A stretch of DNA of 64,000 nucleotides from Cepaea nemoralis (Eukaryota > Mollusca > Gastropoda > Stylommatophora > Helicidae): assembly GCA_014155875.1 (NCBI GenBank), contig JACEFZ010027947.1, positions 336,577-400,576 on the forward strand. Direction: 5' to 3'. Below, in pieces: positions 55,642-64,000 of this stretch (position 1 is the stretch's first letter; every line of letters begins with the position of its first letter). The position numbers and the translations under genes are program-made. A model generated the notes under the pieces. That model was given only the letters and a program-made list of their open reading frames with translations, ran no database searches and was not told the DNA's origin.

Positions 55642-56040
55642 GTTTAGTTTAGTCGATGGATCAACATCACGGCACACGGGTGCAACCCATAAGTGCTCCG
55701 TTCTCCTCCTAACTCAAACCTGAGTCTGGAGAAACTCAGCTCAGTGCACGAACTCCGTAGCACCGGCGAGGATCCTGACATACTTTGGATAGATTTTTAA
55801 CTCGAAATTTTTGCTCGGGCAGCGCCGTTAGGCTACTCTTTTTCGATTTCCAACTGCCAAGGGATTTTTTACGTGCGCGACAATACACATGGGCGTCCGA
55901 TCTCACTATCCAGAGACGAGGGGAAATTTTATTACTAGAAGTCCACGAGAACAAAAATCCCGGTCATCACCGGGGCATCAACCCGGGACCTCCAGCACTC
56001 GAGGCGGACACCATACCTCGAGACCACGCAGCCCCCCTAC
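55642..56040 (-). mobile_element. SINE family S7, full-length-like, tRNA-derived
   Basis: On - the head reads GGGCTGCGTGGTCTCGAGGT with CCCGGGTTGATGCCC at B-box distance. The core has CCCTTGGCAGTTGGAAATCG. The 3' end reads CGGAGCACTTATGGG, CGTGATGTTG and ACTAAACTAAACT. That 3' end resembles the end of the LINE fragments at 11582 and 28571. (CAGA)n lies on both sides, consistent with insertion into, and duplication of, a tetranucleotide array. Confidence 0.8.
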
Positions 56041-56136
56041 AGACAGACAGACAGACAGACAGACAATAGGAAACACAGAGAGAAAGAAAGAAAGTAAAAG
56101 AAAGAAAGAAAGTAAAAGACAGACAGACAGACAGAC

Positions 56137-56211
<75 letters not shown>
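56041..56211. repeat. (CAGA)n, (GAAA)n, (GA)n composite
   Basis: CAGA units to 56066, two AAAGAAAGAAAGTAAAAGA blocks, CAGA again, then about 34 GA units from 56140. Confidence 0.96.
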
Positions 56212-56214
<3 letters not shown>

Positions 56215-56215
<1 letters not shown>

Positions 56216-56410
56216 AGCTGTAGGAAAATGTAATATAAAAAGAACGCTCTGCTGAAGGGAATTACAACAACAAAATATCTACTGAAAATCATCATGGAGG
56301 GAAACATTGAAAACAGAAGTACAATAGGACATCAGAGATACAAAAGGACTACATCGTGAAGATATTGCAGGATACAGTATAACAGAATCGCAATAACGTT
56401 CCGGACACTA
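56215..56410 (+). pseudogene. RTE-clade retrotransposon, degenerate C-terminal remnant
   Basis: Frames read ITTTKYLLKIIMEGNIENRS, GHQRYKRTTS. This is the KSILKTIMEGKVEGRRxRGRxRxxW block. It points toward the minus-strand copy that follows. Confidence 0.6.
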
Positions 56411-56760
56411 ACTCGTCTTCATCATCATGCTACAGATAAACATGGACGGTCATGGTTGGTCATATCACATGATAACCAGTCGTGAATCAGGTCTGTGGTT
56501 TATCCCCGACTATGGTATGTGGCCAAGCCTTATAGGTTTTTAACTCCGTGTCGTATCCTAGCTCTTTTCCCCGTCAAGTTTTTCAGTTGTCACTTGGTTT
56601 TCTATCTGATGTCTCCTTATGTCGTGCCCAAAAATCTTGAATAGGCAACGGCTTATTATGTTTTGTTGATTGGTCTATGGCCGTATCAAGTTCTAGTTCA
56701 ATTCAAAATACAGGTAGAAATGTTTCTTGAATACTAGGTACGCAAATAGCTGTTGATGGG
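56411..56760 (-). pseudogene. RTE-clade retrotransposon, degenerate C-terminal remnant
   Basis: Minus frames read GHDIRRHQIENQVTTEKLDG, then DLIHDW-like and MTNHDRPCLSVA followed by ATGATGA. It parallels the better fragment at 16140-16390 (MRRNELENSLTTGKIEE, PIHDSGD, MTTHAYQHGT). It meets the plus-strand remnant tail to tail. Confidence 0.62.
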
Positions 56761-57011
56761 TTGCCACACCGTTAGGTTAACTCTCTTTCCTTCTTTGTGG
56801 ATGTTTGTATTATCATAGGATGTTAACAAGTAAATGTATTCGCTCGGCAGAGGTCGTGTAGGGACGTGGAGTGTTACACCTTAATATCTACTAAGCAATA
56901 AGAACTGAGGTAGCCATATTTTTTTCTCCGCTGCTCGTCAATCCAATAAGTTTTGTCTAATATCCATTTTACAAGACCACAGAACTCTACATGTTCTGAA
57001 AAAAAAATAAA
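56761..57011. other. No feature recognised
   Basis: Unassigned. Confidence 0.5.
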
Positions 57012-57092
57012 TCTACCTGTACTGATGATTGAACCAAGGCTTGCTAGGGCCATAGAGGAATCAATAATACATACTACGCCATTGCACCCCGG
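57012..57092 (-). repeat. tRNA-derived SINE head
   Basis: On -: GCAATGGCGTAGTATGTATT (A-box region), CTTGGTTCAATCATCAG (B-box region). A 75-nt tRNA-like stretch without a good acceptor stem. Confidence 0.5.
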
Positions 57093-57762
57093 AATCTGGC
57101 TCATAATCAGTGTTATGAAACGCTTGAGAAGACGAAACTACAGGAACAACTCCGACATCATCTTGCAGAGACAGATCACTTGTAAATATGTCCTGCTTGC
57201 AGCGTCGTCGGTGCTGCCTAACAGTAACAATCACTGCACTGTTGCTATGGTTTTGAAGAGAACAAAGTTTCCCAGCATGCATCCTCCCCTAACTTCCCAC
57301 CCTCATACTTCTAAAGTTCACATTATAGCACGTATCGTCGGTGAAATCAGGCTCATGTAGCGATGTAAAATGAAAACAATATTCATAGATCCTTCTTGTC
57401 TTGGCGCGTTTAGATGTGTCGCCTGCATTTATTTTATCAAGAAAATCTCTGGAGCTTTCATGGGCTGACATGATAATGAGGATTTATGATTAGACATTCT
57501 GCGTGAGAAAGGTATCGAAATCCAGAAGACTGGGAACGATAACTTATAGTTTATCCGCGCAACCTATTTTACTCCTCATATTTTAGCTTGTCCAGCAATT
57601 CTTAAAAGATGTCATCGTCTTTTTGGCTAATCCTATATCTGATGGGCCTAGTGAGTGCACTTATTCTTTAACTCTTGGCTCTCTAGTAGTTATTTATGCC
57701 TGCGATTACACCTTTTACAGATGCTCACGTGGGAGCGGATTTAGTGGCTATTTACATCTTCC
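57093..57762. other. No feature recognised
   Basis: Open frames here overlap the SINE head and show no family. Confidence 0.5.
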
Positions 57763-57775
57763 TTCTGATCATTTG

Positions 57776-58019
57776 CCAGCTTCCTGGCCTAGAGATTAGC
57801 GACTTTTCTCCGTAATCTCGTATACTGTCGTAAGTAAAGTGACGACAGTGAGAATCAGCAGTGGTTCGAATCGTGTCGGTAACTTACGGGGTATGTGAGC
57901 CGGCCGCTCAGAAAGCAATGGCAAACTACTGAGCGTAATCTTTCCAAGAAATCAACAATCAGCTGAAAGATGCTGATGTTGACAGCAATGTCCTGTAAAG
58001 GATATGCAAAACATTTTTT
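57776..58019 (+). repeat. SINE family S1, full-length with 13-bp target-site duplication
   Basis: 244 bp flanked by TTCTGATCATTTG at 57763-57775 and 58020-58032. Head TTCCTGGCCTAGAGATTAGC, B-box-like GTGGTTCGAATCG, middle GAGCCGGCCGCTCAGAAAGC, tail GTCCTGTAAAGGATATGC and T-rich end. Confidence 0.94.
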
Positions 58020-58032
58020 TTCTGATCATTTG

Positions 58033-59344
58033 ATTGGAGTCTGTTGACAGTGAAATGCCTCAATCACGCGGAGGAAACACGAACAGCCTAGGTCTAATCG
58101 CAGCTAGTCAGTATGTGCCTAGCTAGACCCGAATACACATTTTTGCATTTGTGATGTTCCGGTACCTGATCTACACACCGCACTGGTATTTGAGCTTGAC
58201 TGGGGAATAAGAGCTTTACAATACAGTCTTTGTGATGATGGTACTTTGCTACCGGGTCGGGAGAAACGCCTGTACACCAAATTCACTCCTATAGATTCAA
58301 CTCTTTTCGGGGATCAGAAGACCTGGGCCCCAATGCACGGGATTTAAGAGTTAAACTCAGTCTTCCAAAGGATTCACAACCAAGAAAATGACCAGTCAGG
58401 CAACCAACTAGCCGACAAATCAAACAACTAGCCAACAAACCAACCACCCATTTTCGTCTCATTGTCGGCCTTTCAATCTGTGCTCAAATGCCCTACTTCA
58501 GATCACACAAGAATTTCTGAGCTCATTGCACAATGGTTCTGGAATATGCATCGTCATCGTGTCAAAGATGTCAGATTCATGCGCTTTGGTGTTGACTGGT
58601 AGCTATAGAGCAGAACGGACATACATGACACATGTTTATCTCTGAATCAAGCAACTCACCCAGGCGCGTGTGATCACGCGTCTCCGTGGATTTGCGTTGT
58701 TTACGCATGCACGGCTTGAGGAATTGAAGACTGGTGATGATTTGGCACCATTCCCGCAGACCAGCAACACGCTCTTCCGAGCATATTAGCCGCCAAAGCG
58801 GTGAATGCAAGGCTTGGGTGTTGATTGTCTAAGATCATCGTGGTGAATTACCATCTCTTGCATTCTGGCAGCGTGAACAGTTTGTAGTCCTCGGCAGACT
58901 TAATCACAGCAGAAATCATGGTCGATCATGGCTCCAATAGTCAGAAAGGTGTAGGTTTCAACGGACGCCCTGCTTGGGGATGAAGAGAGGTCTTGGTGAG
59001 TATACTGCCTGTCCCAGCATACCAGCACTCCTGCTTCCCATCTTATCCCCTTCTCTTCCATTGAAGCAAAGGCCCTCAAACAACTCACACCAAGCCTTCC
59101 TAGCATTTGCTATTTCCTGCAGCTGCCTTCATGTCCTACCCAAGTAATTCTCCCCTGTCTCTAATTCTCGTCTCACTCTATTTCGTGTCTCCTGTGGGTT
59201 CCAGAGACAGAATTGTCTAGTTATACTATTATCGGGTTTTCCCCCTATATGTCCTATTCTATGTTATCATTTTCCCTCGCCTCTTGAATCACCGGAAAAT
59301 GTCTAGTTCTCATCATAAGCTCCGCTTTAATTCTTCTCTTCTGC
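58033..59344. other. No gene recognised
   Basis: Two minus frames (58577-58810, 77 codons; 58900-59106, 68 codons) look slightly protein-like (EKGIRWEAGVLVCWDRQYTH), but I recognise no family and see no splice sites worth calling. Confidence 0.4.
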
Positions 59345-59480
59345 GCAGGCATCTGTTAATGAATGTTTATCATATCGAGGTGGACTTGTAAAATTGAGCT
59401 GGATTTCCAGGGTTGACCCAGACAAAACTGGGTTCTAGGACATATCTTGGGAAGTGAAGACCGCCGCCATATTGACCACA
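59345..59480 (+). repeat. SINE family S3, 3' body fragment
   Basis: GAGCTGGATTTCCAGGGTTGACCCAG-type sequence and ATATCTTGGGAAGTGAAGAC correspond to 9840-9935. Confidence 0.55.
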
Positions 59481-59531
59481 TCGCCTCTGGAATGCCAATT
59501 AAAGCGTGTTGAAACTCGTTCCATAGCAGGG

Positions 59532-59622
<91 letters not shown>
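59532..59622. repeat. (TA)n microsatellite
   Basis: About 44 TA units, joined directly to an S5 body. Confidence 0.97.
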
Positions 59623-59623
<1 letters not shown>

Positions 59624-59775
59624 TCTAATTCTTGTTGCTCTTGCACCTTGCGGTGTCGAGGTGAAGTATAAACAGATGGGAATGCCCATAGACCTCTGTT
59701 CACGGAGGCTTGGATGGCCAATGTTTCCCACCCGAAGCCAACGTCGGATGCTGGCATCAAACCCTCGTCAGCGTA
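59621..59775 (+). repeat. SINE-like repeat S5, body
   Basis: TCATCTAATTCTTGTTGCTC and CACCTTGCGGTGTCGAGGTG match 25885-25930. Here (TA)n replaces the tRNA-like head. Confidence 0.65.
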
Positions 59776-60118
<343 letters not shown>

Positions 60119-60382
60119 GGTAATCCAAGAACTGTTCTACACAACAAATAAGGGCAGAATCGTCCGTGTTCTTCCATTTAGTGTTTGTGGAACACTATGG
60201 CAACAGTTACCAGCGGCATGTACCGACCTCCCGTCACGAACGCTTGTGGGAATCGGCTCCAGACACTAACCCCCCGCCCTGTAGAGAGAGATCCGGACGT
60301 CTGGCTAGCCGCGCCCCGGAGTGCACTTGTTCCTTCAGTCAGGTGACAGTTACGTTTAGAGGTTAAACAAACAGTTCGCTGT

Positions 60383-60612
60383 GCGTCGTTTACAGGACGT
60401 CGCAGTCATGTCCAGCATTTATTGGCTGTTTGTGATTTTCCCGAAAAAGTTTACGTTCAGTAGTTCGTCATCAGTGGGAGCGTTAACGAAGCTGATAGCG
60501 GACTGCAATGGTAATGCTATGAACACGACGGAACGCGGTTTCGACGCCTGGGCTAGTCACCTACGAAAGTGAGGGAAAGGCTGGCCACCCATTCCTCCGT
60601 GTATCCAGGCCT
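60383..60612 (-). repeat. SINE family S1 copy on -, adjoining an S6 block
   Basis: On - the S1 core and tail (CTACTGAACGTAAAC, TGACTGCGACGTCCTGTAAA). 60535-60610 matches S6 at 21330-21400. Confidence 0.65.
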
Positions 60613-60671
60613 ACACAATCTGATGGCAGTATCATACCACAAACCTGTAGCAGAAAACTGCTTCGGGGCAA

Positions 60672-60673
<2 letters not shown>

Positions 60674-60720
<47 letters not shown>
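60674..60720. repeat. (ATT)n microsatellite
   Basis: 16 ATT units. Confidence 0.97.
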
Positions 60721-60722
<2 letters not shown>

Positions 60723-60734
60723 GTTTGCCAGTCT

Positions 60735-60955
60735 TTATGAAGAGGTCTACGTGGCCGCGAGGTTTAATGCGTATGTACTTAAACTTTCCGTGTGCAGGCG
60801 GTGAAGTAGCGGGATCAACCCCTTCACCGGTCAGTTGATCTTCAGTGTTAACTTCTCGTTCACAAAGCAATGGCAAACTACTGAACGTAAAATTGTCGAA
60901 AACATCAACTAGGGGTTGGTGCTTCCTGCAGAAGGATCAGCAACATTTAAAACAA
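60735..60955 (+). repeat. SINE with S2-type head and S1 core
   Basis: CTTAAACTTTCCGTGTGCAG and GCGGGATCAACCCCTTCACC are S2 head; CTTCTCGTTCACAAAGCAAT joins it to the S1 core TGGCAAACTACTGAACGTAA. The S1 tail is degraded. Confidence 0.72.
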
Positions 60956-61031
60956 TTACTCTTTGAATGACCGACGCTGATACCGCTGTGAAGCTTCTGC
61001 TCCTGCAACATACTTTTTATAATTGCTCATA

Positions 61032-61032
<1 letters not shown>

Positions 61033-61119
<87 letters not shown>

Positions 61120-61123
61120 TATA
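61033..61123. repeat. (TA)n microsatellite
   Basis: About 44 TA units, abutting the 3' end of the minus-strand S1 SINE. Confidence 0.97.
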
Positions 61124-61356
61124 CGTTGCATATTCCTTACAGGACGATACAGTCAACACCAGCATCTTTCAGCTGCTATTGATGTACTAGGCAAGATTAC
61201 GCTCAGTAGTTTGCCATTGCTTTCTGAGCGACCGGCTCAGATACCCCGGCAAGTTACCAGCGCGGCTCGAATCGCTGCCCATTCTCACGCAGCTGTGTTA
61301 CGAGAATATACGGGATTACGGAGAAAGACGTTAAAACCTAGGCCAGGGAGACCGGC
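61124..61356 (-). repeat. SINE family S1, full-length-like
   Basis: On - it runs from GCCGGTCTCCCTGGCCTAGG to GTCCTGTAAGGAATATGCAACG, then (TA)n. Confidence 0.9.
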
Positions 61357-61489
61357 ATAGTATATTACTTATGTGGAAATGTTTCTAAATCCTTGATTAT
61401 CTTTGAATTTTCCGGCCACGCCTGTTACCCTTGTACGTTGCATCGCATGTCTGTAATAGGTCATGTCATGTATTTCCAGAGTGTAAAGA

Positions 61490-61745
61490 AGTTAATAAAC
61501 TACTGAGGCGTAATCTTGCCAAGAAATCACAATCAGCTGAAAGATGCTGATGTTGACAGCGATGTCCTGTAAAGGATATGCGAGAAAGAAAAAAAATTAA
61601 TGGTTCGCGAAGCGCTGGTAACTTACTGGGGTATATGAGCCGATCGTTCAGAAAGCAGTGGCAAACTACTGAACGTAAAAACTTGCCTAGTACATCAACA
61701 GCAGCTGAAAACGCTGGTGTTGACTGTAAGGGATATGTAACATAA
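61490..61745 (+). repeat. Two 5'-truncated S1 SINE copies in tandem
   Basis: Copy one 61490-61600 (ACTACTGAGGCGTAATCTTG to GTAAAGGATATGCG and an A-rich tail). Copy two 61606-61745 (GGTTCGCGAAGCGCTGGTAA to GTAAGGGATATGTAAC). Confidence 0.82.
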
Positions 61746-62019
61746 AATAAAGAGGTTAATGTATGTCAGCGTGTGGTCTACGAGTTAAAGATGATCAGTT
61801 CGAAATGTAAAATAAAAGTAAAGACGAGAAAGAGTGAATGGTGATTATTTACTAGACCCGAACTGAGCGATGACCAACGCAAATAGCTGTCCGAGTAATT
61901 CTCACGAGGATATTCTCGTATGACCAGCCAGAAAAGAGGGTCAGCTCTTTCACCTGTTTAGCAAGTTTGTCTTACACCAGAGTCGTGGTGCTAAATCTGA
62001 CCAGTATATACAGTGCATT
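61746..62019. other. No feature recognised
   Basis: Unassigned. Confidence 0.5.
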
Positions 62020-62252
62020 GACGGTCTCCCTGGCCGAGGAGATAAACGACTTTCTCTGTAATCCCGTTTATCCACATAGGGTCTCGCAGAGCGCGAGAAT
62101 TGGTAGCGGTTCTCGCCGCGTTGGTGACTTACGGGATAAGTGAGCCGGCCGCTCAGAAAGCAATGGCAAACTACTGAGCGTAATCTTGCCATGAAATCAA
62201 CAACAGCGGTAAAATGCTGGTTTGGACAACTATGTCCTGTAAAGGATATACG
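62020..62252 (+). repeat. SINE family S1, full-length-like
   Basis: GACGGTCTCCCTGGCCGAGG head, GAGCCGGCCGCTCAGAAAGC middle, GTCCTGTAAAGGATATACG tail, followed at once by (TA)n. Confidence 0.9.
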
Positions 62253-62264
62253 AATATATATATA

Positions 62265-62332
<68 letters not shown>
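62253..62332. repeat. (TA)n microsatellite
   Basis: About 38 TA units with a few A/G slips, lying between the S1 tail and the composite repeat. Confidence 0.96.
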
Positions 62333-62337
<5 letters not shown>

Positions 62338-62531
62338 TAGCTGACCCGGCCCGGCTTCGCCCAGACCCTGGTGGGGAGCATCTCATTTAATTCATATAAG
62401 TAGTCATATAAGTTCTCGTTCACGACTATCTATCTGTCTGTCTGTCTGACCAGGCCCGGCATCGCCCAACTCCTGGTGGGGAGCATCTCATTTAATTCAT
62501 ATAAGTAGTCATATAAGTTCCCGTTCCCGAC

Positions 62532-62584
<53 letters not shown>

Positions 62585-64000
62585 GTCTGTCTGTCTGTCT
62601 GACCCGGCCCAGCCCATGGTGGAGAGCATCTCATTTAAATCATATAAGTAGTCATATAAGATCCGTTCCCGACTATCTGTCTGTCTGTCTGTCTTGGTAA
62701 ATGGAGGAGGGAGGAGGAAGAGGGAGGTGGAGGAGGGAAGAGGAGGGAAGAGGAGGGAGGAGGAGACAGGAGACAGAGGAATAGGGAGGAATAGGAGGGA
62801 GGAGGAGGATTAGGAAGAGGAGGGAGGAGTAGGGTGGAGGAGGAGGGAGGAGGAAGAGGGAGAAGGAGGGAGGAGGAGAACGCAGGAGGAGGAGGAGAGG
62901 GAGGAGGAGGGAGTAGGAGGAGGGAGGAGGCGGAGGGAGCAGGAAGAGGGAGGAAGAGGGAAGAGGGAGAAGGAGGAGGGAGGAGAAGGAGGAAGAGGGA
63001 GGAGGAGGGAGAAGGAGGGAGGAGGAGAACGCAGGAGGAGGAGGGAGGAGGAGGAGGAGAGGGAGGAAGAGGGAAAGGAAGGAGGAGGGAGGAGGAGGAG
63101 AGAGTGGGAGGAGGAAGGAGGCGGAGGGAGAAGGAAGAGGGAGGAAGAGGGAGAAGGAGGAGGGAGGAGAAGGAGGGAGGAGGAGGAATGTGAAGGGAGG
63201 AGGAGAGAGGAGGAGGAGGGAGGAGGAGGAATGTGAAGGGAGGAGGAGAATGGAGGAGGGATGGGGAGGAGGAAGGAGGAGGGGGAGGGAGGAAGAAGGA
63301 GGAGGGATGAGGAGGGAGGGGGAGGAGGAGGAGGGCGAAGGAGGAAGGAAGAGAAGGGCGAGGAGGTAGGAGGAGGGAGGAGGAGGAAGAGGGAGGAGGA
63401 GGGAGTGGAAGAGGGAGGAGGATAGGCGGAGAGAGGAGGAGGAGGGAGGAATAGGAGGGAGGAGGAGGATTAAGAGAAGGAGGGGGAAAGGGGAGAAGGA
63501 GGAGGGAGGAGGAGGAAGAGGGATGAGGAGGGTGAAGGAGGAGGAGGAGGTAGGAGGGTGAAGGAAGAGGGAGGAGGGGGAGGAGGAAGGAGAAGGAGGA
63601 GGAGGGGGAGGAGGAGAACGCAGGTGGGGGAGGAGGAGGAGGGAGAGGGAGGAGGAGGGAGGAGGTGGAGGGAGAAGGGGGAGGAGGAGGAATGATGAGG
63701 AGGAGGAGGAGGAAGAGGGATGTGGAGGAAGGAGGAGGAGGGAGGAGGTAGAGGGAGGAAAAGGGAGGAGGGAGGAGGAGAAATGAGGAGGAGGAGGGAG
63801 GAGGAGGAGGGAGGAGGAGGAGGGAGGGAGGAGGAGAAGGAGGAGGAGGGGATGAGGAGAAGGGAGGAGGAGAGGAGAAGGAGGAGGGAGAGGGAGGAGG
63901 TAGAGGGAGGAGGAAGAGGAGGAGGGTGGAGGTAGAGGGAGGGAGGAGAGAGGAGGTAGAGGGAGGAGGAGGGAGAAGGCGGAGGGAGTAGGAGGATGGA
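62338..64000 (+). repeat. Composite dispersed repeat, second copy, cut by the window end
   Basis: Units start at 62338, 62447 and 62603 with CTGACCCGGCCCGGC or close variants and (TCTG)n, matching unit types 1, 3 and 4 of the 45-kb copy. From 62698 a GGA-rich polypurine tract of at least 1.3 kb runs to the end. Long Glu/Gly/Arg frames there are repeat artefacts. Confidence 0.93.

Noticed and set aside
56953..57360. 135-codon plus-strand frame
   Set aside because: Its start overlaps a minus-strand tRNA-derived SINE head and no family is recognisable.
58577..59106. Two minus frames with slightly protein-like composition
   Set aside because: Short, in separate frames, no recognised domain, no repeat partner, and no supporting splice signals.

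Overview
This window looks like intergenic or intronic DNA from an animal nuclear genome. It is most likely from a mollusc, probably a gastropod. That placement is inference: it rests on the mix of RTE- and I/Jockey-type non-LTR retrotransposon remnants, tRNA-derived SINEs and very dense microsatellites. There is no bacterial-style gene packing, no operon, no CRISPR array and no rRNA gene. I recognise no intact host protein-coding gene. Nearly everything that can be named is a transposable element remnant or a tandem repeat.

Layout. 1-13.1 kb is a graveyard of non-LTR retrotransposons. Decayed RTE-clade copies lie at 1.2-1.7 (-), 2.3-3.2 (+), 8.5-8.8 (+), 10.6-11.4 (+), 12.0-12.3 (+) and 12.4-13.1 kb (-). 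The best element is an almost full-length I/Jockey-superfamily ORF2 with RNase H at 3.4-7.26 kb. It carries frameshifts, stop codons and a broken reverse transcriptase active site. 13-26 kb is mostly SINEs, microsatellites and sequence I cannot assign.

26.48-35.40 kb is a direct tandem duplication of a roughly 4.45-kb unit. The two copies are very similar but differ by clean retroposon insertions, one in each, both with target-site duplications. 36.8-41 kb is dominated by simple repeats and holds a 402-bp hAT-type MITE; an inverted 403-bp partner lies at 43.4 kb. 45.0-47.4 kb and 62.3-64.0 kb are two copies of one composite repeat: short units with (TCTG)n, then a purine-only GGA-rich tract of more than 1 kb. 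48.6-49.6 kb is a 14-copy minisatellite. 50-62 kb carries more SINEs, a second foldback MITE, a 54-bp repeat that keeps an open frame, and several (TA)n arrays.

The elements interact. SINE families share a core and tail while carrying different heads. One SINE shares its 3' end with the RNase H-bearing LINE, which suggests that LINE as its mobilising partner. SINE and RTE 3' ends repeatedly border microsatellites. Two SINE insertions can be dated against an uninserted paralogue at 48.1-48.5 kb. Family names S1, S2, S3, S5, S6, S7, N3 and N4 are local labels, not database names. All homology statements come from reading the translations and sequence by eye; no database search was run.
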